The notes below the pieces were generated by a model. The model was given only the letters and a program-made list of their open reading frames with translations, ran no database searches and had not been told where the DNA came from. Shown piece after piece: positions 33,307 through 43,060 of a stretch of DNA of 64,000 nucleotides. This stretch comes from Taiwanofungus camphoratus (lineage: Eukaryota; Basidiomycota; Agaricomycetes; Polyporales; Taiwanofungaceae): contig CP021224.1 in the NCBI GenBank assembly GCA_003999685.1, forward strand, positions 248,001-312,000, read 5' to 3'. Positions within the stretch are counted from its first letter, which is position 1. Each line of letters starts with the position of its first letter. A program made the position numbers and the translations under genes.

Positions 33307-36300
33307 GGTGGGAGGCGGCTTTGAAGTGCTGCGGAATGGCTCCTTGCAGGGCAGTTGAACGGTTGTCGACTGGGTTGATGCCTAGGTGGTTTGCCTTCTT
33401 ATAACGCCTCAGCAGGTCAGGGGAATGCCGTAGATCATCTTCCTTCTGCCAGGTGCTGGCAGAGACCGGCCATCCCTTCCATTTGATGAGAAACTCCCAT
33501 TTCCCACGTCGGGCACGATGCCCACGGAGGGCCTCGACTTCGTACTCTTCTTCCCCCTCGACCAGATCAGGTGGTGGTTTCAGAAAGTTGGGTCCGTGTT
33601 CCGCTGTTTCCCTGTATGGGGTGAGCAGCGATGCATGGAACACCGGGTGAATCTTCCAGGTTCTCGGGAGCTGTAGCTTGTACGTCAGTGGCCCCTTGAC
33701 TTCCGTGATCTTGAAGGGTCCAAGCCGCTTTGGGTCAAATTTCCGACTTATTGTCCTTAGCCGGAGGTTCGTGGCTTCTAGCCAAACCTTGTCGCCTTCC
33801 TGGAAAGGTTTCCAGGGAAAAGGGGTTCGTTCCTCCATCAGCTTCTGGGCTAGCTCTTGCGCTGCAAGAGCCTCTTTGCGGGATTCGGAGATCTGGGTCA
33901 GGCGGTCTTGGAGCGTGGGGTATTTGTTGGAGGGTCGTGGAGATCCGATGGCCTTCGGGTCGTACCCCATGGTGAGCTTGAATGGCGATTCCTTCCTTCC
34001 AGCATGCGGCACCTGGTTGTGTGCGAATTCGAACTCGGGGATGTGTTTGACCCAGGTGTGGGGGTCATTTGCGCATAGGATTCTCCAGGCCGCCTCCAGT
34101 TCCTGGTTGACCCGTTCTGTACTCCCATCTGATTGGGGGTGGTAGGCAGTGGACATTGCCGCCTTGACTCCTGTCAGCTTACACCATTCTCGAAATGCAG
34201 CCGCTGCGAACTGTGGTCCTCGGTCGGATATCATCCGGTCAGGTAGGCCATATCGCCTGTATACATTGAGGTGTAGGGCCTCTGCCGTCCCTACCGCATC
34301 TATGTTCTTGGTGCAGGGTATGAGCACAATGCCCTTGGTGAGTTCTCTGTCAACCACTACCATGAGCGCATTGAAGCCCTGTGACTCTGGTAGGTCAGTG
34401 ATGAAGTCTACTGATATGTGCGAGAATGGCCTTGAGTTCGGCTCTGTGGGGATGGCCATCAGGGGGGGTTTCGTTGGGTGTGTGTTGATCTTGCTCTCCT
34501 GGCATTTGGCGCACCCCTCAACATATTTCTCGATGAATGAAGACATTCCATGCCAGAACCAGTCCCTTCGGGCGATGGCCATTGTACCTTGTGCCCCTGG
34601 GTGTGCCATTGCTGGTGTGTCATGACAGAGTTGAATGACTTCTCGGCGCAGATCATCATCAGGGGGTACGTAAACTCTGTTTTTGTATAAAATTAGTCCC
34701 TCCTGAATGTCCCAGTCTGCCAGCTTTGTGTGCGCAAAGCCTGTGCCCTTGAATGGCGGTACCCTCCCCCATTTTAAAGCGTCAATCGTCTCGATGACCA
34801 TCCTGTCACGGGTACGACATTCACATATCTTTTCGATGATTGCAGTGTTGGTGGCGTTGACAAAGAGGTCTGTTGGTAACAGGATGACATCTTCGTTGTC
34901 ATGTTTCCCTCCTGGGTGGTCAGGTCGCCGGGAGAGTGCATCGGCGACTATGAGTCGACTGCCTTTTTTGTTTAATAGTTGCAGGTCAAATTGTGACAGG
35001 AATAACTGCCATCGGGCCTGGCGTCGGTTGAGTCGTTGTGCTTCTCGGAAATAGGTGAGGTTCTTGTGGTCGGTGATCACCGTGACCGGATGTCCACTTC
35101 CCTCAAGGTGGTGGCGCCATTCCTCAAGTGCTCAGACAATGGCCAGCAGCTCTCTGTCATATACTTGATAATTCCGCTCCGCTTCTTTCAGGCTCTTCGA
35201 GAGGAAGGCTATAGGGTGTAGCCGCCCTTCTTCATCAAGTTGTTGAAGCACTGCACCAGTGGCTACCAGAGAGGCGTCGGCCTCAATGGTGAATGGTTTG
35301 GACGGGTCGGGCATGCAAAGGATAGGCATGCTCTGGAAACACCGTTTGAGCTCGTCAAAGGCCTCCTGGCAGGCTTTGGTCCAGTTCCACTCCGCGCGTT
35401 TCTTCTTGATGACATTCAAGGGGTGAGCGATGTGGGAGAAGTTGTGGATGAAGCGTCGGTAGTAGTTGGCGAGACCCATGAATCGTTCCACATCCTTGAC
35501 CCTAGTAGGAATGGGCCAATCTGCGATTCCTGCCAGTTTGTCCTTGTCCATGTGCACCTGTCCAGGTGAGATGGTCATTCCCAAGAAGTCAACTTCGACG
35601 ACATCGAATGCGCATTTCTCTGGCTTTACAAATAGATCCCATTCCTGCAGCCGTTGTAGGACGCGTCTGGTTCGTTCTCGGTGGGCTTCCATATTGTCGG
35701 AGAAAATGAGGATGTCGTCCATATAGATCGCGATCCACCCCTCGGCCAGCATGTCCTGGAACGCGTCATTCATCATTCGCTGAAATGTGGCCGGCGAGTT
35801 GCACATCCCAAAGAACATGACAGTGGGTTCGACGATCTTGTCCTGATTCCCATGTTTGACCATGAATGCTCCTTTCCATTGATCACCCTCTCTGATCCGG
35901 ACGTTGTTGTACCCGTTTCGGAGGTCTAATTTAGTGAACACAGTGGCCCTTTGGAGCCTGTCGATTAGCTCTCCTATGAGGGGTAAGGGGTAGGCATCTT
36001 TGATCGTGCCCTTGTTCAGGTATCGGTAGTCCTGGCACGGGCGCAAGGTACCATCCTTTTTTTTGACAAAAAAGGCTGGTGACGCCATTGGTGAGTTCGA
36101 TTCTCGGAGATAGCCCTTGGCCAGGTTTTCTTCCAAAAATTTGTCCATCGCTGCCTGTTCATTTGGAGACAAAGGAATTACGGCGCATTTTCTGGGGACA
36201 AAGTCTGGCCTTAATTCGATGGCATGGTCCCAGGGCTTGGATTCTGGGAACCGGTTGGCAGCCTCCTTTTCGAACAACCGTTTATAGTCCCACAGGTATT

Positions 36301-37060
36301 CTGGGACAAGGTCTTTTACGGATGGGGGTGGGTCCTTGGGGATCACCAATTCCGTGAGCTCTGGGACATCCCATACCATACGTGGGGAGTCAGAGAAGCG
36401 TGTTAGTCGATTGAGCCCTAGTTGTGTGGGCTTTAGGGCCTGCAGTAGCCCGTCTTCACGTATGAGCGGCTGCCCTTTCTGTTGGAAGATCCCCAGAACC
36501 CCTTCTCCTTGTGTGTAAGCACACATTATGTCCGAAAGCTCCTCATCGTCTTCATGAATGGAAGCTCGACACAGGGGAATTCCGTCTGTCGTGGGTTGGC
36601 TCATGATCCAGGCATAGTATCCTTGCCATTCTGTGAGTCGAGCTTGGTCAATCTCGAGCGTTCCTTCTACCCAGTCGATGCGTGGGTTGACTTGTGCGAG
36701 CCAGGGGTTGCCGAGTACTACATCGAGCGTTCCAATGTTTGAGACATAAAAGTTGGTTGGGATGTCATTCCCCTCTAATCGTATACTCCCTTCGACTCTG
36801 TGGGTAATTGGTCCCCCTTTGTTTGTAGAGCCATCAATGGTGGTTGAGGTTACTGTCCTGGGAAGCGGTCGAGTGGGGAGTCCCCACTTCCTTACAAAGT
36901 CGGGGTGAATTAGGTTGGCGTCAGCCCCACTATCCAACAAGGGGCATACGGCGACGGCTTTCTCTCCTACTACGATGTAACCTGGTAGATAAAGTGTATT
37001 GCGCTTGCGCGTTCCGGTAATTACATTTCGTACAGAGAGTTTAGGCGACTTGTGCATCAC
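32942..37060 (-). other. pol region of the chromodomain gypsy element
   Basis: The domain order on the minus strand is aspartic protease (PLLDSGADANLIHPDF), reverse transcriptase (SPAFFVKKKDGTLRPCQDYR, and the active-site word AIYMDDILIF), RNase H, and integrase with a HHCC-type zinc domain (HPGAQGT...CAKCQESK) and the core FITDLPESQGFNALMVVVDR. A C-terminal chromodomain follows (EEEYEVEALRGHRA, then EFLIKWKGWPVSASTW). This order and the chromodomain place it in the chromovirus branch of Ty3/gypsy, whose members target heterochromatin. The region is close to whole. Confidence 0.92.
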
Positions 37061-37071
37061 GTCGGGTCGCC

Positions 37072-38283
37072 TTACAGAAAATCCGCAAAGTCGTGGTGCT
37101 GAGAGAAGTGGGGGAATCTGACTCCTTTCATTTCTTGCCCCTGCTCCTCCTGTTCAGAGGCTTCATCATCCGCCTCGTTTTCATCTTTCATGTTGGCCCT
37201 TCGGTTTGGGGGTCCTGTTCCCCGACCTGAGGTTCGCTCTGGGCAGTCTTTGGCCAGGTGCCCCTTATTGTGGCATTTGTAGCAGGAGCCCGTCCTTCGG
37301 TCTTGCAAGCGCTGATGGTCTGGCTTCCCACTGTCAAATGCCCTTGCTGTGACTCGTGGAGGGGTTTTTGAAGTTCTTTGAGCGGCATCGATGGCCTTGT
37401 TGTTTCGATAGGCCCGGTCCCGTTGGGCAGCAGCTTCCTTCCATCCTTCTAGGGTTGTGGGGGCTACATCTCGTTCCATGATTCGGACTCGCATGGTGCT
37501 GGGTAGTTTTTCTCGGTACCAGGCCATAAGGGCACTTTCTTCGGTGATTTCTGCCCTGCGGGCCAGTCGGTCGAACTCCTCATTGAAATCGGCAATAGGT
37601 TTGTCGTAGGTGTAGACCAAGTTCCGTAGTCCGATGGCTGCAGAGACCTCCTCCTCTATTATCCCGAACCTTTTGATGAACTCGAGCGCGACATTCCTGA
37701 AAGTGCCGTACCCCCGGCTCACTCCTCGGATGAGGGGGTGGGGTTTGAGTGCCTTTTCGGTAAGAGTATCGGCCCAAGCACCAGCATGGCCTTCGAGGTG
37801 GCCAAGGAAATTGCCGACCTTTTCTCGTTCAGAAGCAGAGGCCCATCGCTCGGTGTCGAATCTTCGGGCAAATTGGATGAGGAAGTGTCGGGCATCTTCT
37901 CGTTTTCCAGAGAACTTAGTAATTTCTGGCTCTTTTCGGTCTGGTACCCGTGCAGCTCCCTGTGGGAGGGGCGTTCCTCCAGAAGGCTGCCCCCCTCCAG
38001 GAGGTCCTCCCCCGGGGGGTCCTCCTCCCCCAGGTGGTCCTCCTCTACCGGGTAGTCCTCCTCCACCGGGCACTCCTCCGCCAGGTGGTCCTCCTCCACC
38101 AGGTGGTCCTCCTGGGGGTCCTCCGCTCTCATCATAAGGTGGCCCTCCCTCGAGGGGGCCTTCTTCCCCCAGCCCATCATCAGGAGGTGGCCCTGATTCC
38201 CCTATTCCTGATCGGAAAGAGCTCAAGCCACGGGGCGTTTCCGGGGTGGAAGGGGATGTTTTTCCTGTCCCTTCAGTCTCCAT
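37072..38283 (-). CDS. gag of the chromodomain gypsy element
   Basis: This frame encodes 403 residues. An N-terminal Gly/Pro-rich repeat tract (GGPPGGGGPPGG type, about residues 30-100) precedes the capsid-like domain (KFSGKREDARHFLIQFARRF near residue 118), as in gypsy Gag. A CCHC knuckle, CYKCHNKGHLAKDC, lies near residue 330. The acidic tail is DENEADDEASEQEEQGQEM. Confidence 0.88.
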   Translation of the reverse strand: METEGTGKTSPSTPETPRGLSSFRSGIGESGPPPDDGLGEEGPLEGGPPYDESGGPPGGPPGGGGPPGGGVPGGGGLPGRGGPPGGGGPPGGGPPGGGQPSGGTPLPQGAARVPDRKEPEITKFSGKREDARHFLIQFARRFDTERWASASEREKVGNFLGHLEGHAGAWADTLTEKALKPHPLIRGVSRGYGTFRNVALEFIKRFGIIEEEVSAAIGLRNLVYTYDKPIADFNEEFDRLARRAEITEESALMAWYREKLPSTMRVRIMERDVAPTTLEGWKEAAAQRDRAYRNNKAIDAAQRTSKTPPRVTARAFDSGKPDHQRLQDRRTGSCYKCHNKGHLAKDCPERTSGRGTGPPNRRANMKDENEADDEASEQEEQGQEMKGVRFPHFSQHHDFADFL

Positions 38284-38485
38284 TTGTTGTTCTGTCCGTT
38301 CAATGTCAGGATCGGTCAGTTCTGAGCTGGAGCCTTCGTCAGAGGGTGGGTCGGTTTCGTCAAAGGTTGTCCAGCGGGCCTGGATGAGGGCACGATTGGT
38401 TGGAGTACAAGGTTCGAAATCACTTCCCCTGTAGAGTGCAGAGTCGTAGCGGTGAGGGCACGGTTGCGTTGAGCAGACCCTCCAG

Positions 38486-39049
38486 TTAGAAGTCTTCGTG
38501 TAATGTCGGTGTACGTCCCGATTGTTCTCCGCTTGATAACAATGAGCCTTCCCGGCGCACGTCAGGGTCGACCTCCGCCTCGTTTTGGAGGATGGATCCA
38601 GCTTGCCACCGGCGATAGAAATCTCGGGCGCTCAGTAGCCTTTGATATAGGTTCACGATTATGGGAACGGCCAACTGAAATGAGAAATGTGGGTTTGAGA
38701 GCACCTTCTGAGCAGTGAGGATACGGTGGTCAAGGACTTCGTCAAAATCTTCAGAGGGAGTGGGAGGTAGAGGTCGGCTCCCTTCTCTACTTGCCAGCCT
38801 GTCGTGATTTTCTAATACAGCTTGCCAAGCGTCGCTGGCTCTGGAGATGTGGGAGCGGGTGTAAAGAATCAGCTCCCTCTGTTCAGCTGGGAGGAAACTG
38901 GTGGAACTATCGGCGTGGAGAATGGCTCTGAGGTTGCACTCAGCTCGATCCAGGACCTCTTCTAAAGTTGGGAGAGTAGGGTCAAACGCTGCGTGATCCA
39001 GCTCTTCTTCTTGTTCGTAGTTGATATCAAAAGATCGTTGATAATCCAT
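38486..39049 (-). CDS. extra reading frame upstream of gag (gypsy element)
   Basis: This frame encodes 187 residues starting MDYQRSFDINYEQEEELDHA. It is acidic and helical with no zinc knuckle. It sits between the 5' LTR and gag, on the same strand. It may be a separate protein or an N-terminal part of the Gag precursor reached by the element's own expression strategy. I do not recognise a family. Confidence 0.6.
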   Translation of the reverse strand: MDYQRSFDINYEQEEELDHAAFDPTLPTLEEVLDRAECNLRAILHADSSTSFLPAEQRELILYTRSHISRASDAWQAVLENHDRLASREGSRPLPPTPSEDFDEVLDHRILTAQKVLSNPHFSFQLAVPIIVNLYQRLLSARDFYRRWQAGSILQNEAEVDPDVRREGSLLSSGEQSGRTPTLHEDF

Positions 39050-39178
39050 GGTGATCAGTACTAATCCTATGAGTACGCTGACCTCGCCTTCTTCGAGACC
39101 GATACGGGTCTTTTAGGCACTGTCTTCTTGTGACCTCTCGAACCTGGACGGGTTCGGGTTTGTGGAGTCGTATTCTAG

Positions 39179-39678
39179 TGTTACCAGGGGGTTCACCCTG
39201 GTAATGCTGCAGAAGCTTGGAGCGGTGTGCAGCGAAGGGTCGAAGAGGAGCGGCGGTGACGACGAGTCACGATCCTCGGTAGTCTTCAACTACAAGCCCT
39301 ATGTAGTCACGATAGTCTTTACGGGCTTCTTGAGGTGCGAGAAGATGTGTGAAGACTAGCGTGTATTGGTACTAATGCGTAGTACACTTTAGGAAAGGAT
39401 GAACGAAGAGAATACGACTAGGGGAACCTCCAACAGTGGGACCCCCCTTTATACTGCCACCGCCAACCCCCAGGTATACTAGCAGCCCCCCAGAGACCAC
39501 ATAAGGTGAGAGGAGTCAGCGGCCCGAAAGTACATAACTACCATGGCGTAAGCGGGGACGGTCGGCCCGTCAGTCAATCTGGGTAAGTAAGGTGTGGAAG
39601 GGATGCCGCGCGTCCATGGTGTGACAAACAGAGGGAAAGAAAAAACGAACACGTCTCTAGTCCTACCCGACAGTAACA
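39179..39678 (-). repeat. 5' LTR of the chromodomain gypsy element (LTR-5)
   Basis: This is a 500-bp LTR, about 96% identical by eye to 31959-32458. It is followed on its outer side by LTR-2 sequence. Confidence 0.9.
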
Positions 39679-40203
39679 CTTCTCTGTTGATCTGAGATGC
39701 CGTACATCGCATTTATACTACTGTACTATAATGTAAGGTGCATCAGGAGTGGCGTAGTACGAGTGGCATCCTAACTACTTGTGTACGATGAACTACGGAG
39801 TGGCCTGTAGAGGGAGTGGCTACTGTACTTGATGTCACTAGAAAGGCTGAAACAAAGGAACATACATGAAATATACTAAGACAAAACCTGTGGCCATAGC
39901 GTTATTAAGTGCATCGAGTGGCATGTCATAGCAGATCGAGCGATATCGGAGTGGCGAGACCAGTCACGTGCAAGGACTTTGAGTGGCAATTGCATGTGGC
40001 GCATTGTACGTAGGAAGAGCTGCATGCCGGAATGTCGGACTGGAATTGGTGAAGTGGCTGTGGCATGATTTGAAGCTATCGGAGAGTCCTGTGGTGGCCT
40101 TTTGGGCAGTATCGGATGTGTCGAGTGGCGTCAAAGCTATGACTTAGGTCCTAGAGTCGAGTGAGAGCACTCCATGGGGCCTAGAAGGGCCTGGCACCTA
40201 TCA
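39679..40203 (+). mobile_element. partial LTR-2 copy
   Basis: From CTTCTCTGTTGAT the sequence follows LTR-2 (compare 19890-20415) to the family end GGGCCTGGCACCTATCA at 40203. Its left part is not found beside the gypsy element. Confidence 0.85.
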
Positions 40204-41610
40204 ATGGACCCCCTGGTGCAATACCTATGAATGCTGGTAATAGTGGAGGTGCTAGAGGAACCATAAGGCAGGGATAGTACAAGGGAGAGTACTTATCACA
40301 GGGTGGAACACAAAAGAATGCAAGATGGCCAGAGCAAACAAGGGTTTCAATCCAATCATGGAGACTGCAGAACCAATTGATGCTGAGACAGGGCAGGATT
40401 GATCCTAAAGTAGATTATACAAATTCTGACACCAGAACAAGTATACCCTTTAATGGGCCTGAACAAAGTTACACAGGAATAGTGGAGAAAAATGGGACAT
40501 ATGTAGATACAACCAGATAAGGCAGTAGCCAATACAATGTCATGACAAAAACCAGAAGAAACATGAAATTATATGACAGAGAAAGGTGCACTGACCATAG
40601 CATATAAAAAGTGTACTTCATAAAACTGTGTCTCAACATCTAATATTGTGATGTGCCTTGCCAAGCTATGCAGGAGCAGAGCTGTCTGAAATTGACTGGA
40701 TATGAAAATTGATATATGCTATCATCACATCATCAATTGAATATACTCATAAATTTCACCTTTCTGACATAGCACAATTGAATCTAGCCAATGGACAGAA
40801 ATAACAAAAATAACAATAGTTGCAAAAATTTGGGACTGACAGGGCTAAGCAGTCTGTCTACTGCATCTTCTGATAAAGACAGATCTGAATTCAAACTGCT
40901 GTCTGCATTTAAATACTGAACATTCACAGAGCAAAACATTTTAGTGGATAAGGAGTAGTTTTGACCTTGTTCAATTAAGGTGTATATGAGCCAAAAACAG
41001 CATAAGGATGTATGAGAATTAAATTTATAAATTCCAGTGGGTATATTTCATTGGGCAGTGCACACAACAAGCACTGTTGTTGTTGTTGCCACAAACCAAA
41101 CATGGCACGCCGGAAGATGCCGGTAAGTCGAAAAGTGTGCCAATTATGACCGTAGAAGAAACCTTGACAAGCAAGGTAATCCCAACTCCACTCACTAATC
41201 AGCACAACCTTATTCTACTATGCTAACATTCATTCATGAAACAGTGAACAGGGACGGCGCCCTTTTGGTAAAACCCAGGACGAAAGTGTACATATTCCCA
41301 AGTGTAAAGGCAGGTCACATTCCCGGATCCGTGCGGCTTATGTTAGACCTTGGTGCGCCTCCAGGCTTAGTGGATAATGCACTATACTGGGTGGCCTTTT
41401 TCTGCGGCGGGTATGATCGACAGCGACTATACTACGTGTGATCTGAAACAACTTGTGGGACGATGACAGTGTATCACACTTGCCAATGACGGTTTGGCCG
41501 CCTCACTACTTTCAGGAAGAGTTGTGCAAAGCCTTAGAATAGGTGAGGTCACGCCATTGCAGGTGAGTGTTAATGCACACAGCATCTATTTTGGTGCAAT
41601 ACATTCTTTC
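40204..41610. other. AT-rich, CpG-poor repeat remnant and unannotated flank
   Basis: The first about 420 bp have a plus-strand frame with protein-like words (FNGPEQSYTGIVEKNGTYVD, then TRRNMKLYDRERCTDHS) interrupted by stops, likely a decayed transposon frame of unknown type. From about 41070 base composition returns to that of host DNA. A short plus-strand frame at 41220-41441 (LVKPRTKVYIFPSVKAG) has no recognisable relative. Confidence 0.4.
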
Positions 41611-41662
41611 ACAATGGCTCGGTGCTCACAATGCTAGCACAAGTCAAACTCGACCAAGACAC

Positions 41663-42058
41663 TCATCTCTCTGCCTTTGAAAGTCTCGCAGCCAACTGGT
41701 CTAGGGTCAGTGCGTCAACAGCAAATCCACCCTCACTTAATTCCTTCAAAGCAGCGACTACCCAATTCTGGCAATTCCAGTTGAGATCGCCTCTGGTGAT
41801 CTGAACTCTGCGGAGGAGCTCCAACATCTCGGCCTGCTTCATCATGTCAACATGACCGACGTCGACTTTGCCCATATAAGTCTGGTCTTTCTTGTACTCG
41901 ATATCTTCTGGCTCTTTAAACTCATAGGTATCGGTTGAACCCGTGACTTGGTAGGCAACGGCACAACCATCAGAGTTGAGAAGTAGCAGCGACCAGTGCT
42001 TAGCGCCCTTGAGCAGCGGGTGGCCGAAGTGGGCGACAGAAAGAGTTGCGTCTGCCAT
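41663..42058 (-). CDS. DUF6914-like small protein
   Basis: This is a single-exon frame of about 131 residues starting MADATLSVAHFGHPLLKGAK. It has the layout I associate with the mushroom-expanded DUF6914-type family: an early HWSLLLLNS strand, a YQVTGSTDTYEF region, GKVDVGHVD, and a late WNCQNWVVAALKEL helix. The spaced His and Cys (HW and NCQNW) resemble those of papain-like folds, but no activity is claimed. The frame stays open upstream of this ATG but only to a GTG, so the internal ATG at 42058 is preferred. No signal peptide is present. Family assignment is moderate and function is unknown. Confidence 0.65.
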   Translation of the reverse strand: MADATLSVAHFGHPLLKGAKHWSLLLLNSDGCAVAYQVTGSTDTYEFKEPEDIEYKKDQTYMGKVDVGHVDMMKQAEMLELLRRVQITRGDLNWNCQNWVVAALKELSEGGFAVDALTLDQLAARLSKAER

Positions 42059-43060
42059 TTGGAAAGAAATCGTGTGGTGATATTGGCGCCCTGCATTTGA
42101 ATTTGATGTTTGAACAAGAGCACAAGCCACAACTATGAATGGGAAGATCGACTTACGATGCTATCAGTCGCGGAATGTTTGTCTAGTACTCGGTATCTGA
42201 CGACTCGGAGTGTATTTATACTGCAAGCGGCTCATCGTTCAGGCCCAGGAATGGAAGCAAATGTCATGGTAGTCACAAACAAAACATATCGATATCATTG
42301 TTCACTGAATCAACTGAGGTCAAGTTGAAAATTGGAAGCGTATAGTAGTGGGCCAAACTGGTGCTTGGTGTGGTACACTATACCGTCCGGCACAAGCAAG
42401 CTATAGCCTAGATCCATCAAGCGTCGTCTTCACTGCAGCTGAGCTCTTCCACTGAGGTCGTTAGCTCTTGACACACGACCACCTTCGACATCTCTACGGT
42501 CCAAAGTAAAATGACCGTACTCCATTTGTTATCGATTATTTCGATTGAAAACATCAGGGTGTCGTATTTGTGAGAGACTGGCCCTCTTGCAACAAGATTC
42601 ATTGTGGGATCGATAGGTCTTGCTGCATATCAACAAATTGATCTCGATATGGTTCCCCTTTGAAGTCGGACCGATTAGGCAAAGATACCGTGCTAATGAT
42701 AGTGTGCGAGAGAAGTACTTAACCCAACGTTCGGAGGGCAAACGGAGAGCAACAGTCACAGCGTCGGCCTGCCGTCTTGTTTGAGCTCGTGAAATCCGCA
42801 CACTGCCTTGGGAGAACGCCCTGTCGGATCAGCATGGTGGATAGTCAAACGTTGACTAGCTAGGTTGTTGACCACTTCCGAGGCGTGGAGGACACGGTCA
42901 TGGGACCATCGGCTCCGGGTGCAGCAAGTCGCCTGCACACCAACGCCGACGCCGACGCTGCTTGATATTTATTATCCTCGCCATCCGGGCTGAGGCCCGT
43001 GCTGCCAAGTTTAAAGAGACAGCCATCAGCACAGGCGTTGCACCCCGCGTCCTTGCTCTG
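42059..43060. other. intergenic between DUF6914-like gene and carnitine acetyltransferase
   Basis: The two genes diverge here. A 61-codon minus-strand frame at 42417-42602 (MNLVARGPVSHKYDTLMFSI) begins with ATG but has no recognisable relative. I cannot support it as a gene, and nothing else stands out. Confidence 0.4.

Larger units (their letters stand above)
31959..39678 (-). mobile_element. chromodomain Ty3/gypsy retrotransposon, nearly whole
   Basis: The element has two 500-bp LTRs (31959-32458 and 39179-39678, LTR-5 family) with TGTTAC...GTAACA ends, and a polypurine tract (GAGAGGAGACGGGGG) next to the 3' LTR near 32463-32477. In element order it carries an extra frame, gag, pol with integrase and chromodomain, and a further frame after pol. 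By eye the LTRs differ at about 20 sites plus two small indels, nearly all transitions, about 96% identical. This makes it far younger than its neighbours, of the order of a few million years if about 1e-8 substitutions per site per year is assumed. It looks close to whole, with about one break. The flanks belong to different repeats and no target duplication is seen. Confidence 0.93.

Noticed and set aside
42417-42602. 61-codon minus-strand frame beginning with ATG
   Set aside because: No recognisable family, no supporting exons that join well, and short enough to be chance.
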